Both the position numbers and the translations under genes were made by a program. The notes below the pieces were generated by a model that searched no databases, was not told the origin of the DNA, and saw nothing but the letters and a program-made list of their open reading frames with translations. Shown piece by piece: positions 17,801 through 25,524 of a stretch of 50,894 bases of DNA; within the stretch, counting starts at the first letter, position 1; each line of letters begins with the position of its first letter. Origin of the DNA: an uncultured Alphaproteobacteria bacterium (GTDB taxonomy: Bacteria; Pseudomonadota; Alphaproteobacteria; CAAHEQ01; UBA3637); the NCBI GenBank assembly GCA_947627155.1, contig CANQUX010000011.1:1-50894 (forward strand). The letters are read 5' to 3'.

Positions 17801-18421
17801 GGCACCGCCGTCTGTTGTTGTGGTATTGCTATAATAAATATTCAATTCTGATGTTAAAGTAGCACCATTTCCCACAAAAACCGCACCGCCGAAATCGTGC
17901 TCATCAGAGTCTTTGTTATTCGAGCCGGCAAAAACCGAGTCCGTTAAGTTCAAAACGGCGTTTTGTGCTATAATGGCTGCGTTGTTTGAACCGTTCTCGG
18001 AATTTTTCCACCCCGTTACGTTAGTGGTTGTCCATTTGCGCCAATCTAAGTTACCGCTGGCATCAATATCTTGAGTAGTATTCGGAAATTTTCCGATGAT
18101 GTTTGTGTTTAAAGTCGGCGTGTTTCCATCACTACCAACAACATATAATGTACCGGTAAATACGGCGCTTTCGGATGCACTTGAATCAATTGTTAAGCTA
18201 TCAGATTTAAGCGTTGTATTCGGACTAATTGTCACATCTTTTGCATCGCTTTTCAACTTAAATGTCTTATCGCTATCTTCTTGTGCACTTTTAATAGCAC
18301 TATCATCAAGTGTTACTTTTCCTTCCTCGGCAGTAACCGTAACGGCAGCCGCAGCCGACATAGGCAACAAACCGAAAACGGTTGTGCTGAGTAAAACAAG
18401 TGCAAATTTACGTGAGCTCAT
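14894..18421 (-). CDS. Autotransporter with Pmp-like GGAI/FxxN passenger
   Basis: This 1175-aa type Va autotransporter is exported by Sec and displayed through its own C-terminal barrel. A signal peptide (MSSRKFALVLLSTTVFG) precedes a long parallel beta-helix passenger built from repeated GGAI/GGAV and FxNN tetrapeptides, as in chlamydial polymorphic membrane proteins. The last roughly 280 residues form the autotransporter domain, starting near DSNLWVQGLYG and ending in NLKYKF with the terminal Phe needed for barrel assembly. I chose ATG 18421 because the GGAGG ribosome-binding site overlaps the preceding in-frame ATG at 18433. It is diverged from the tandem pair at 28-35 kb. A likely adhesin, by inference. 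Confidence 0.9.
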   Translation of the reverse strand: MSSRKFALVLLSTTVFGLLPMSAAAAVTVTAEEGKVTLDDSAIKSAQEDSDKTFKLKSDAKDVTISPNTTLKSDSLTIDSSASESAVFTGTLYVVGSDGNTPTLNTNIIGKFPNTTQDIDASGNLDWRKWTTTNVTGWKNSENGSNNAAIIAQNAVLNLTDSVFAGSNNKDSDEHDFGGAVFVGNGATLTSELNIYYSNTTTTDGGAVLVSSTNDNTFYDDYFVKNSAGGSGGAIDVFGNVDSIARTIFGANTAKWGGAISVENGGNIGSIKALFDENKATGDNAQGGAIYNKGTIGSIYQATFSNNSATDSGGAIYNGGTIDSITNTLFSNNSATNGGALVLDNNASAEVTNSDFLNNTVTSTTDSVTGFGGAIAIHHDLGSGVGNTLLKTTGNVFTGNEVKGNAALGGAAVYNDNGTWMSVNDTFTSNTSSTNGGAIGSNGNTTLVNATIVGNTAKKNGGGVFARNSNGPAQTDIVNGVIFNNTAAVGGGLANVNIESYANRSNVNIDGTVILGNQAVESSSGTGHGGGIYNAQDLNAKNVRVQNNTAVSGAGIYNDQGGVAVIDGNTTISGNEATGNGGGIYNNGELTIQGSGVTIQGNTAALGQNLYNDDSGVVTIDGADDQIDLNYKPYPDSTTPRPAGELHTLFDQSQDIYNRGRMEITNSNLQLHQGINTGAELTSDSERKVGTVNITGSTVDLGGSNVEGAGVMYGDEVNINANSTIKTHVSKEPDGNHGRISANDINVAQDNTTLDVVISAGTLAKGEKKDYQILDGNITGEFTDFGEHANYRTRALGDGNYEVYRRDKNACPGCDQNEVNTNDGWLDGDDITQNSDALDIQRKLFEVEEGQREALDGLAPDVSPLIQAHATEITQRLASIVSDRFYESMDRTGYIHRGKRFYRFPRHDSNLWVQGLYGKSKYDVRKGWDMDNRGISVGFDGHVNDAVRLGVAYAYTKSSGESVQRDTDIKSHTGMIYGNYNPNRFYANWLAMYTRSKYDEDKKVFNHHVKANYNVDAFGAQVMFGQKMGPYVNDDWATGVIKPEIGARYVYTKQHSYTDTVGQSVGSADGNTLTGILGAQYTIGYTLSPTLSWYPELRAALTYDFIEPDTKMHVNLLNGSVYEVKTENMDRFGIEVGARIGLDINRKAEVAIEYEGLFKGDYTNHTGLANLKYKF

Positions 18422-18475
18422 ATTAACCTCCATTAAACAGATTGCTCATTGATCGTTATTTTGACGATTAAACAC

Positions 18476-18504
18476 ATATTATCACGCTTAAAAACAAAAA
18501 GCAA
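18476..18504 (-). promoter_or_regulatory. Promoter of the 14894-18421 autotransporter
   Basis: Minus-strand TTGCTT (18499-18504), 17-bp spacer and TATAAT-like TAATAT (18476-18481). The leader to the start codon is about 50 nt and ends with GGAGG. Confidence 0.65.
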
Positions 18505-18576
18505 GAAAAAAAATAACTTTTTATTAACTTTTTATTAATTTTCGACAAAAGAACAGTTTTTTTACATATTTTTCAA

Positions 18577-18612
18577 GAAAAAAACACCCGAACCGTATAT
18601 CGATTCGGGTGC
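18577..18612 (-). terminator. Terminator of the first repetitive-tail gene
   Basis: Stem CACCCGAA / TTCGGGTG with a 7-bp-plus inner pairing is followed by a T-run on the minus strand. Its stem sequence is the same as in the terminator after the paralogous gene (20475-20509). Confidence 0.9.
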
Positions 18613-18623
18613 TTTAAGCCTAT

Positions 18624-20261
18624 TTATCTTCTGCTCGCAGACCTGTCAACAGCCTGATTGAAACCAACGTTATTTTTTGGAGATCCAGTAGACCTAGATC
18701 CAGTAGATCTATCTTCATAATCCGCACTCGCGCTAGGGCTAAGAAGCTGATCCGCGCATGCTCCAAAAGCTTGTAACAACCCCGAGCCTGTCTGTTCTTT
18801 AGGAGTTTGTAACTCTCCCAAGCCTGTCGCCGGTAAGACCCCATCACTAACAGTAACAGTCCCGGCAGTCCCGGTACCGCTACCGGCAGCATCCGACTCA
18901 CCTTTTATCCTGCTGTCTCCTTTGTCTTGTCTTTTGGGTGTCTTTAAGGCCGGTGGTGTTCCCTGCGATGCCGGCGGCGTCTGCGGCTCCGGCGTTAGCG
19001 TCTGCGTGCCCGTGTCACCTTTGCTCGCGTCCGACTCTGGTGCCGGCGGGTTATAGCTTTCTTCATAAGAATCCTTCCCGTCACCTTGACTTCCCGCATC
19101 TTCTTCATGAGAATCACCACTCGATGCTGGCGGGTCGTCATGAGAATCACCACTCGATGCTGGCGGGTCGACATGTTCTTCACTTGACTTGTCTGGCTGC
19201 TTAGCCTCCGGCTCTGGGGCTGGCTCTGCCGCCGGCGGTGTTCCCGTGCTCGTGCCGCCACTCGTATTGTCTTTGCTCGTGTCCGGCGGCGGTGTCGTCT
19301 GCTCTGCCGGCGGCGGTGTCGTCTGCTCTGCCGGCGGCGGTGTCGTCTGCTCTGCCGGCGGTGTTCCCGTGCTCGTGCCGCCACTCGTATTGTCTTTGCT
19401 CGTGTCCGGCGTTGGTGTCGGTGTTTTGTTATCCGTGCTCGGTTGCTTATCTGTACCCTGCGTTTTATCAGCGCCCTGCGTTTTATCCGCTGCTTGCTGA
19501 TTCTGCGCGTCCGGCTGCTTTTGTGTGCTTGCGTCCGGTTGCTTTTGCGCGTCTTTCGATGCATCTTTCGACGCATCTTTTGACGTATCTTTAACATCTT
19601 TTACATCAGCAACTTTTGTTTTTTCTGCTGCTTTGGCTGCCGCCGCTTTTTGCTTTTTCTTTTTATTATGTCTGTGCACCAACCAACCGACAACACCGCC
19701 GATGGCAGCAACACCCAAAATGGTGGCCGTTAACCACTTCCAGTTTCGGCTCCACCAGCTGCCTTGTTCTTCTTTCTTCTTTTTCTCTTCTTCTTTTTTC
19801 TTTTGTTGAACAATTTTTGAATCATTTCCCACAAAATTAAATGAATTGCTGCCGTTTGCACCGATACCCGGAGCGGTAATTTCCCAATCATGCGCTTTTT
19901 CAACCGGTTGACCTTTATCATCAACCTTTGTGGAATTGCGGTATTCAATTTCGGCAATTAAAGCATCGGCCGTATAGGGCTTACCCGTGTTGGGATCAAC
20001 AATTTTCTCCCCGGTTTGTTTATCAACAAACCCTTCGCAAAGACCGCCATGTTTTTCGGCATATTTGCGAATGTTATTATAAGCTTTGTTTCGATCGGCA
20101 GACGGAAGAACGGATCTTCTTTTTGCGGCTTGCTCGCTCGTGGAAACAACACCGTAAGAACTGTGTTTCAATTCCGTGGTAGCGGGTTTTGCAGCCGTTT
20201 TTTGATCGGCATTTGCTTGTGCTTTTGCCTGTTCGGCGGTTTTGTTTTCTGTATCAGCCAT
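18624..20261 (-). CDS. Single-pass membrane protein with long repetitive Pro/Thr/Ser-rich tail (paralogue A)
   Basis: This 545-aa protein has no cleavable signal peptide. An N-terminal domain (about 1-165) contains the motif GGLCEGFVDKQTGEKIVDPN followed by TGKPYTADALI. A Lys/Glu stretch leads to one membrane segment (WWSRNWKWLTATILGVAAIGGVVGWLV, split here as about 172-200) bounded by HRHNKKKKQK. The remaining 340 residues are low complexity: KDASKDASKDA, PPPAEQTT and TSKDNTSGGTSTG repeats, ending in SASRR. The protein at 20521-21672 has the same plan, so these are paralogues. Function unknown; topology cannot be fixed because both flanks of the helix are basic. Confidence 0.85.
   Translation of the reverse strand: MADTENKTAEQAKAQANADQKTAAKPATTELKHSSYGVVSTSEQAAKRRSVLPSADRNKAYNNIRKYAEKHGGLCEGFVDKQTGEKIVDPNTGKPYTADALIAEIEYRNSTKVDDKGQPVEKAHDWEITAPGIGANGSNSFNFVGNDSKIVQQKKKEEEKKKKEEQGSWWSRNWKWLTATILGVAAIGGVVGWLVHRHNKKKKQKAAAAKAAEKTKVADVKDVKDTSKDASKDASKDAQKQPDASTQKQPDAQNQQAADKTQGADKTQGTDKQPSTDNKTPTPTPDTSKDNTSGGTSTGTPPAEQTTPPPAEQTTPPPAEQTTPPPDTSKDNTSGGTSTGTPPAAEPAPEPEAKQPDKSSEEHVDPPASSGDSHDDPPASSGDSHEEDAGSQGDGKDSYEESYNPPAPESDASKGDTGTQTLTPEPQTPPASQGTPPALKTPKRQDKGDSRIKGESDAAGSGTGTAGTVTVSDGVLPATGLGELQTPKEQTGSGLLQAFGACADQLLSPSASADYEDRSTGSRSTGSPKNNVGFNQAVDRSASRR
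19230..19412. repeat. Intragenic direct repeats in paralogue A
   Basis: A block of about 48 bp encoding the DTSKDNTSGGTSTGTPPA stretch occurs twice (near 19232 and 19364). Between the copies lie three tandem copies of a 24-bp unit encoding PPPAEQTT. Such repeats can change copy number by slippage or recombination. Confidence 0.85.
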
Positions 20262-20310
20262 GTTTTATTCTCCTTGGTATAAGTGAGTTAATTTGTTTGT
20301 TTATAAGTTA

Positions 20311-20339
20311 ATTATACACCAAAAAAAGGAATGAATCAA
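20311..20339 (-). promoter_or_regulatory. Promoter of paralogue A
   Basis: Minus-strand TTGATT (20334-20339) and a consensus TATAAT (20311-20316) with 17-bp spacing; AAGGAG precedes the ATG at 20261. Confidence 0.75.
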
Positions 20340-20474
20340 TTATTTTTTTAAAAAAGATTAAAAAAGATTTAACATTTATATACCCTCCCCCCCGATAAGT
20401 GACGGTTTCAGCCTGATACAAAAGAATTGTTTTTTTAAAAAATGACAATTTATTGTTCAAATTATTTTTGCGCA

Positions 20475-20509
20475 CAAAAAAACACCCGAACCGTTTCCGA
20501 TTCGGGTGA
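20475..20509 (-). terminator. Terminator of the second repetitive-tail gene
   Basis: Stem CACCCGAA / TTCGGGTG (20483-20508) followed by a minus-strand T-run, just after the stop at 20521. The stem matches the one after paralogue A. Confidence 0.9.
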
Positions 20510-20520
20510 GTTTTGCAAAT

Positions 20521-21672
20521 TTATCTTCGAGCGCCCCAAGACTCATCATGAATAGAGGGGTGGTAACGACCACTTCCGGAGCCGCTATCATTCTCTTCCG
20601 AATCCGGATTCGGAACCGGGTCTCCGATACCGGGCTTTTCTTCCGGCATATCTCCGGTGTCTCCGATATCTCCGGGATTGTCTTGATCGTTACCATGATC
20701 CTCGGGTTCTTTGTCGCCACCGGTAATATCCGTTCCGGCATCGACCAAACCACCGCTGCTACCGGGATTTTCTCCGCTCGGCGTGTTTCCGGTATCTCCG
20801 GTATTATCATTACCGCCAGGGGTGTCCGGTTCACCTGTTATCGGGCCGTCATCGCCATGATCGGGCCGATCGGGCGGCGTAACTGACGGCGGATTATCTT
20901 GATTACCGGGATTATCATCACCCGGGTTATCAGGCGTTGTGGGATCATCTTTGCCCGGATTATCAGGCTCTTTTCCCGGATTGTCCGGCTCTTTGCCCGG
21001 ATTATCAGGCTCTTTGCCCGGATTGTCCGGCTCTTTGCCCGGATTATCAGGCTCTTTGCCGCCGCTCGGATCTTTATCGCCACCCGGCACCGGCGTTACC
21101 GGTTTTTTATCATCAGGTACAATTTTGTTCGTTTTTCTGTTCTTATGCACCAAATAGGCAATTAAACCGCCAATGGCTCCCAAGCCGGCAAGAACCGTCG
21201 GCACAAACCATGCCCAGTTCCGCGCAAACCAGCCTTTCTTCTCTTCATCTTTCTTTTGCTGCTCTTCCGCTGCCGGCTGACCGATAGCCGTAATTTTCTG
21301 ATCACCCACTTTAAGCGTTGGCGTTTTCACGGCCGTTGCCATGTGATTCACCGATAATTCGCCCAATTGTTGCAAAAACGCATCCGGCGTGGGAGCCTTC
21401 CCCGTTTTCGAATCAACCAACGGCTTCCCCGTGCGTAAATCGGTAAACCCTTCCAAAACACCGTTGTGCTTCGCAGCATATTCATCTAACGCCGCTTTTA
21501 ATTGGGCTTGATCAGACGGATTCCATGTGCGAATGTATTGTTCCGCTTGAGAACCATATACAAAACCCGTAAACGAACCGTTTTGCTTAATGTTTTCAGC
21601 AACTTCCGTCATAATTACTTTAAATTTTTCCGGAACTTTTTTTAAAGATGGATCATTTTTTAAATCAGCCAT
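20521..21672 (-). CDS. Single-pass membrane protein with repetitive Pro/Asp/Gly-rich tail (paralogue B)
   Basis: This 383-aa protein shares the plan of the gene at 18624-20261. Its N-terminal domain has GVLEGFTDLRTGKPLVDSK then TGKAPTPDAFL, followed by a Glu/Lys stretch and one membrane segment (about 150-175, within WFARNWAWFVPTVLAGLGAI...). Its tail contains five tandem KEPDNPG units and many PDNPGDD/TGD motifs, ending in WGARR. There is no cleavable signal peptide. Each gene of the pair has its own promoter and terminator, so they arose by duplication but are transcribed separately. The function is not recognised. A surface or envelope-spanning stalk is one possibility. Confidence 0.85.
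   Translation of the reverse strand: MADLKNDPSLKKVPEKFKVIMTEVAENIKQNGSFTGFVYGSQAEQYIRTWNPSDQAQLKAALDEYAAKHNGVLEGFTDLRTGKPLVDSKTGKAPTPDAFLQQLGELSVNHMATAVKTPTLKVGDQKITAIGQPAAEEQQKKDEEKKGWFARNWAWFVPTVLAGLGAIGGLIAYLVHKNRKTNKIVPDDKKPVTPVPGGDKDPSGGKEPDNPGKEPDNPGKEPDNPGKEPDNPGKEPDNPGKDDPTTPDNPGDDNPGNQDNPPSVTPPDRPDHGDDGPITGEPDTPGGNDNTGDTGNTPSGENPGSSGGLVDAGTDITGGDKEPEDHGNDQDNPGDIGDTGDMPEEKPGIGDPVPNPDSEENDSGSGSGRYHPSIHDESWGARR
20950..21062. repeat. Tandem 21-bp repeats encoding KEPDNPG
   Basis: Five near-perfect 21-bp units (alternating two synonymous versions of the codons, attatcagg and attgtccgg on the plus strand) lie in the tail of paralogue B. Confidence 0.9.
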
Positions 21673-21714
21673 TTTTTTCCTCCATTGTTAATGTTGATTT
21701 CCAGCTTTTCTTCT

Positions 21715-21743
21715 AATATATCATAAAATTTTACATAACGCAA
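21715..21743 (-). promoter_or_regulatory. Promoter of paralogue B
   Basis: Minus-strand TTGCGT (21738-21743), 17-bp spacer, TATATT (21715-21720), followed by a roughly 40-nt leader with GGAGG. Confidence 0.65.
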
Positions 21744-21866
21744 CAAAAAAATGAATATTATTACAATTATTTTGTCCAAAATACATACAAATTACTGTTT
21801 TTCCTTTCGTTCTCAACATTTTAGCAAAAATTTCGCCTTTGTTTCATTTTTACCGCTTTTTTTCAC

Positions 21867-21895
21867 TTGCTTTTCATCTTCTTTCCGCTTATATT
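21867..21895 (+). promoter_or_regulatory. Promoter of the BOF-family gene
   Basis: TTGCTT (21867-21872), 17-bp spacer, TATATT (21890-21895). AGGAGG lies eight bases before the ATG at 21940. Confidence 0.7.
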
Positions 21896-21939
21896 TAACA
21901 TGTTATGAATTGTAACTTTATTTTTTTTAGGAGGTTATT

Positions 21940-22314
21940 ATGAAAAAATTACTCACTCTTGCCGCCGCGCTCGCTTTGTTCTCAACCGGCGCTCATGCTC
22001 AATTTGCAGGCGGTACACAAGCCCCCGCCGGCGGGTTTAAAGGCCCCGGTTTAAGCGTGTCAACCGTTGCGCAGGCTTTGGATATGCACGATGATTCGCC
22101 CGTGGTTTTGCAAGGCTCCATTCAACAAAATTTGGGCGATGAAAAATATCTTTTCAAAGATGCAACCGGCACCGTTATTGCCGATATCGACAATAAATAT
22201 TGGGCCGGACAAACCGTTACGCCCGAAAATACCGTTGAAATTTCGGGTACCGTCGATAAAGAGTTTATGGAAAAAACAGAAATCGATGTGAAAAGTTTGC
22301 GAATCGTTAAATAA
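21940..22314 (+). CDS. Periplasmic OB-fold (BOF/YgiW-YdeI) stress protein
   Basis: A 124-aa exported protein with a signal peptide (MKKLLTLAAALALFSTGAHA) and the bacterial OB-fold pattern of YgiW/YdeI: GPGLSVSTVAQALDM, VVLQGSIQQNLGDEKYLFKD, IADIDNKYWAGQTVTPE and IDVKSLRI. Members of this family bind ligands in the periplasm and are linked to stress tolerance in enterobacteria. The precise ligand is unknown. It is a single-gene unit with its own promoter and terminator. Length and motifs fit the family well. Confidence 0.9.
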   Translation: MKKLLTLAAALALFSTGAHAQFAGGTQAPAGGFKGPGLSVSTVAQALDMHDDSPVVLQGSIQQNLGDEKYLFKDATGTVIADIDNKYWAGQTVTPENTVEISGTVDKEFMEKTEIDVKSLRIVK

Positions 22315-22343
22315 TCGCGACTCGTTGATTTTTAAGAAAAAAT

Positions 22344-22375
22344 GCCTTTTACACTTGCTGTGAAAGGCTTTTTTT
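22344..22375 (+). terminator. Terminator of the BOF-family gene
   Basis: Stem GCCTTT / AAAGGC with inner CAC / GTG pairing is followed by seven T. Confidence 0.85.
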
Positions 22376-22460
22376 CAAGGGCTTCACTCCTTTTTCCCGA
22401 ACGGGAATAAAACGAATCGCTTTCAAAAAAATAAACAAATAAATTCATACTCTTGTATGC

Positions 22461-22495
22461 AAAAAGCCTGCTTAAATTGAATTAAACAGGCTTTC
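22461..22495 (-). terminator. Terminator of aaxC
   Basis: Stem AAGCCTG / CAGGCTT around a 16-nt loop with further AT pairing, followed by a T-run on the minus strand, 20 bp after the stop. Confidence 0.85.
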
Positions 22496-22514
22496 TTCAA
22501 ATTTAAGGCTTCGG

Positions 22515-24050
22515 CTATAAGGTAACCAGCCCGCGCGCAAAGGCATAGACGGCAATTAAGGCAACAATAATAATCACGCTGCACAAAATCTTTTCACCCG
22601 TCGTAAACCATGCCCGTTGATAGGCAATCGTGTTCCGATTATTCATATCCGAGCGATTCCTTGCGATTCGGTTACCCGTCATAATGTCGCGTTCCTCACA
22701 CCGCGCCCAAATGTAAAACGGAATTCCCAACGCGATGAACACAACCGCCATCAATAAATATGTTAAGCCGGCCGCATAAAGTAACCAAATGGCGTAAACC
22801 GTGCCCAACATACCCGTTAACAGCGCCGCAAACCGACTGACGCCCGTGTTCATTGGAAATTCGTGATCTTCGCAGATTTTCCATAAATATAAACACGAAA
22901 CCAAATAAGCCGGTAAAACCATAACGCCCGTAATGGATAACATGGTGTTCCAAGCGTTCCCCGCAAAATAAACCAGCAACATGGCCAGCTGCATCAATCC
23001 GCTTGTAATGAACAATGACACGCTCGGCGATCCGAATCGATTTTCTTTTGCGAAAAAGCCCGGGAAAGCGCCGTTTTTCGCCATGGCATAGGGCATTTCG
23101 GCCACAATCATTGTCCAAGACAGCCAGCTTGCCAAAATGGCAACGATAACGCCGATATTCATCAGCCAGGAACCCCACGCGCCGACAATGCTTTCCAACA
23201 CACCCGCCGTTGACGGATTCGGAACCGCCGCCAGCTGTTCTTGCGTCATCACGCCGAACGGCAAGACCGATAACAAAACATAAATGGCCAAACAACCCAA
23301 AAAGCCGATTAAAGTTGCCCGACCCACATCGTTTTGATTTTCTGCCCGTCCCGACAACACCACCGCGCCTTCAATACCGATAAAGGCCCACAGTGTCACA
23401 AGCATTGTGTTTTTAATTTGCGTCGGCACATCGCCCAGCTTTGCCATATTCATCCGTCCCCAAATATCGGCATCAAACCGATCGAATCGGAAAACGGCGG
23501 CAACAATAATAATGAAAATAATCAGCGGCACAATTTTTGCAATCGTAACAACAAGGTTAATCAAGGTTGCCTGCTTCACGCCACGCAACACCAAAAAGTT
23601 GAAAAACCAAATTAAAATCGATCCGCCGATAATGGAATATAAATTATTTCCGCCCGTAAAAACGCCGGGAAAGAAATAATTGAGTGCATCCATGGTAATA
23701 ACGGCATAGCCTACATTTCCGCAAATCTGACACAGCCAGTAACTCCATCCGATGTTAAAGCCCATATAGTTACCGAAACCCGCTTTGGCATATAAATATA
23801 TGCCTGTGGTTAAATCCGGACGGGCATTTGATAAAATGCGAAACGTGTTGGCAATAAAATACATACCGATTCCGGTAATGACCCATGCGAGCAAAACTGC
23901 GCCGATAGCGGCACTTTGCGCCATATTTTGCGGCAGTGAAAAAATACCGCCGCCGACCATGGAACTGACAACAATACCTGCCAATCCGAACACGCCTAAG
24001 GTGCCGCCGGAAACAAGTTTTCCCCGCCCTTGTTTTTGTTGCTGTAACAT
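22515..24050 (-). CDS. aaxC: Arginine/agmatine-type amino acid antiporter (APC superfamily)
   Basis: This 511-aa inner-membrane antiporter has about 12 membrane helices. The APC hallmark [20 protein letters not shown] lies in TM1 and [19 protein letters not shown] near TM6-7, as in the basic amino acid/polyamine antiporter group. Immediately upstream, in the same direction, is a pyruvoyl arginine decarboxylase, which matches the chlamydial AaxB-AaxC pair: arginine in, agmatine out. I chose ATG 24050, seven bases after GGAG; an in-frame TTG lies 6 bp upstream. ArcD-type arginine/ornithine exchange is the main alternative but no arginine deiminase genes are present here. Confidence 0.85.
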   Translation of the reverse strand: MLQQQKQGRGKLVSGGTLGVFGLAGIVVSSMVGGGIFSLPQNMAQSAAIGAVLLAWVITGIGMYFIANTFRILSNARPDLTTGIYLYAKAGFGNYMGFNIGWSYWLCQICGNVGYAVITMDALNYFFPGVFTGGNNLYSIIGGSILIWFFNFLVLRGVKQATLINLVVTIAKIVPLIIFIIIVAAVFRFDRFDADIWGRMNMAKLGDVPTQIKNTMLVTLWAFIGIEGAVVLSGRAENQNDVGRATLIGFLGCLAIYVLLSVLPFGVMTQEQLAAVPNPSTAGVLESIVGAWGSWLMNIGVIVAILASWLSWTMIVAEMPYAMAKNGAFPGFFAKENRFGSPSVSLFITSGLMQLAMLLVYFAGNAWNTMLSITGVMVLPAYLVSCLYLWKICEDHEFPMNTGVSRFAALLTGMLGTVYAIWLLYAAGLTYLLMAVVFIALGIPFYIWARCEERDIMTGNRIARNRSDMNNRNTIAYQRAWFTTGEKILCSVIIIVALIAVYAFARGLVTL

Positions 24051-24070
24051 TTTCAAACTCCTTATTTGTT

Positions 24071-24107
24071 TAAAAAGGTGACGCTTTACCTGAAAGCGTC
24101 AACCTTT
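24071..24107 (-). terminator. Terminator-like hairpin between aaxB and aaxC
   Basis: A 12- to 13-bp stem (AAGGTTGACGCTTT / AAAGCGTCACCTT) ends in a minus-strand T-run, 11 bp after the aaxB stop and 21 bp before the aaxC ATG. With no obvious promoter after it, aaxC would depend on partial read-through, lowering transporter relative to enzyme. Confidence 0.75.
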
Positions 24108-24117
24108 TATTCGTTTT

Positions 24118-24705
24118 TTATTTATTCAATTCAACGGCCGGGGCATATTCAAAGTTTAAGAATCCGAGAGCCGTTAAAGAATAGCCGAATGCCTGTGTAA
24201 TATTCACGAAATTATGATAAAATTGAAAATCACTGTGTTGTTCCACGTCCCGCAGTTCCAATTCGTGCGTGAGTGATTTTTTCAGCCACATTTGCGCGTG
24301 CGCTTCGGCAATTTCATCATCAATGAACGTATCGAAATATTCCACATATTCGGCCGCCCATCCGCCGATGAATTTACCGGATTTATCTTTTCCCCAAACA
24401 ATACCGACACCGGTAGCAATGGCTTTGTGTTCCTCCCGACGCGCGCCGTTTCCCGCCATAATCACTTCCAGCACGGCACCGTGTTTAAAGGTATGCGCCA
24501 CTTCATCGACCGGCACAATATTATTAAACAATTCCGGCGGTAAAACCGAGGTATACGGAACAACGTTAAAATCTTGAATTTTTGCTTGTGACAAAGCCGA
24601 ATCGTAACAAAATGTTTCAAACGGTTGCGGCGGAATACCGTCCTCCGCCAATCCGGCACCACCGGTATGAAATGCGAGTGTGGGGTATCTTGTTCCTACT
24701 GTCAT
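24118..24705 (-). CDS. aaxB: Pyruvoyl-dependent arginine decarboxylase
   Basis: This enzyme decarboxylates arginine to agmatine and CO2, consuming a proton. The 195-aa proenzyme cleaves itself, and the serine at the cut becomes the pyruvoyl cofactor. The expected site is Thr52-Ser53 in [11 protein letters not shown], as reported for chlamydial AaxB. Other conserved parts are the N-terminal [31 protein letters not shown] and [11 protein letters not shown], and a C-terminal [21 protein letters not shown]. It has its own promoter, an operator-like palindrome in its leader and a GGAGG site. With aaxC it gives an arginine-dependent acid-tolerance or nitrogen-scavenging module. No porin like AaxA is present here. 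Confidence 0.92.
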   Translation of the reverse strand: MTVGTRYPTLAFHTGGAGLAEDGIPPQPFETFCYDSALSQAKIQDFNVVPYTSVLPPELFNNIVPVDEVAHTFKHGAVLEVIMAGNGARREEHKAIATGVGIVWGKDKSGKFIGGWAAEYVEYFDTFIDDEIAEAHAQMWLKKSLTHELELRDVEQHSDFQFYHNFVNITQAFGYSLTALGFLNFEYAPAVELNK

Positions 24706-24742
24706 AATAAATCCTCCTTCAAAAATAAATTGATTAAAATAA

Positions 24743-24761
24743 AAATTGCACCATGCAATTT
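24743..24761. promoter_or_regulatory. Perfect palindrome in the aaxB leader
   Basis: Inverted repeat AAATTGCA-CCA-TGCAATTT lies between the -10 box and the start codon of aaxB. It could be a repressor site or a leader hairpin. No T-run follows, so it is not a terminator. Confidence 0.6.
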
Positions 24762-24768
24762 CATTTGT

Positions 24769-24796
24769 GATATAAGGGGTAACGGGCTAAAATCAA
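24769..24796 (-). promoter_or_regulatory. Promoter of aaxB
   Basis: Minus-strand TTGATT (24791-24796), 16-bp spacer, TATATC (24769-24774), just upstream of the palindrome. Confidence 0.5.
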
Positions 24797-24949
24797 CTTA
24801 AAACAGCCGAGAGTCTAACATAAGGGAATATTTATTTCACGAAAAACCGTCTTTTGAACAGATTGAATCCTTGTCTTTTTCTGCCCATATCCGTTGAGAG
24901 TGAACGAGTCGTCGTTCGGGATTTAATCAACATTTTTAAGGAGAAAATT

Positions 24950-25264
24950 ATGAAAAAATTAATTGTACCCGTTGTTGCAGCCACTCTTGCTTTCACGGCA
25001 TTGAGCGCGCAAGCGGAAAGTATGAAAGGTAAAATTGTTTCCAAACAAAATAACACCATTCAAGTGCAAGGCGAAGGACAATCTTCCCCGAAAACGCTGA
25101 AAACAAACAGCAACACGCATTATTACGTGAAAAAAAGATTAAATAAAGACGGTATGCGTAGCGATGATATGCCGGAGGTCAATGAAATTGTGGAAATTAT
25201 TTACACGGTTGATCCGGCAACGAATGAAATGATTATTGATGAAATTATTATGATGATTGATTAA
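24950..25264 (+). CDS. Small exported protein of unknown function
   Basis: This 104-residue protein has a signal peptide (MKKLIVPVVAATLAFTALSAQA). A compact beta-rich domain follows, with MKGKIVSKQNNTIQVQGEGQ, then NTHYYVKKRLNKDG and an acidic, Ile/Met-rich C-terminus. The first half looks like a small beta-barrel or OB-type fold, but I cannot name a family. The ATG at 24950 has AAGGAG seven bases upstream; an earlier in-frame ATG at 24854 lacks one. It is monocistronic with its own terminator. Confidence 0.8.
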   Translation: MKKLIVPVVAATLAFTALSAQAESMKGKIVSKQNNTIQVQGEGQSSPKTLKTNSNTHYYVKKRLNKDGMRSDDMPEVNEIVEIIYTVDPATNEMIIDEIIMMID

Positions 25265-25289
25265 GTATCGGCTTTATATTTCGAAAAAA

Positions 25290-25325
25290 GCGAATCCGTT
25301 TTTTTTAAATCGGATTCGTTTTTTT
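25290..25325 (+). terminator. Terminator of the small exported protein gene
   Basis: Stem CGAATCCG / CGGATTCG followed by seven T, 26 bp after the stop codon. Confidence 0.9.
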
Positions 25326-25423
25326 ATTTGGGTAACAAGGCGGGGAAAACTTATGCTTTTTTAATGCTGCCGACGATATTTTCCCTCTATCGACGAGGGT
25401 AAGAAGTAATGCGACACTCTCTT

Positions 25424-25495
25424 TTTTCCCCCTCTATCGGCGGGTGTGATGCGCTGCTGAAAGTAGCGCATCGCTATGTGCCGATAGGGGGAAAA
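25424..25495. repeat. Nested double palindrome, copy 4, downstream of the EGF-repeat gene
   Basis: Outer arms (TTTTCCCCCTATCGG and its complement) pair over about 15 bp and enclose GATGCGCT / AGCGCATC. In the gene's orientation the junctions CACATAGC and ACACCCGCCG are the same as in the copies at 1596-1774. A degenerate extra half-copy lies at 25378-25400. The element starts about 30 bp after the stop codon. Confidence 0.8.
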
Positions 25496-25524
25496 GTTGA
25501 ATTTTTTACGAAATAGCAATCACA

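Noticed and set aside
18995-19597. Arg-rich 200-aa minus-strand frame and Cys/Val-rich plus-strand frames in the repetitive tail region
   Set aside because: Shadow frames of the repetitive tail of the 18624-20261 gene, with no start signals.
25424-25495. CRISPR array or insertion-sequence ends at the palindromes
   Set aside because: Copies are not regularly spaced with unique spacers, and no transposase lies between or near them.
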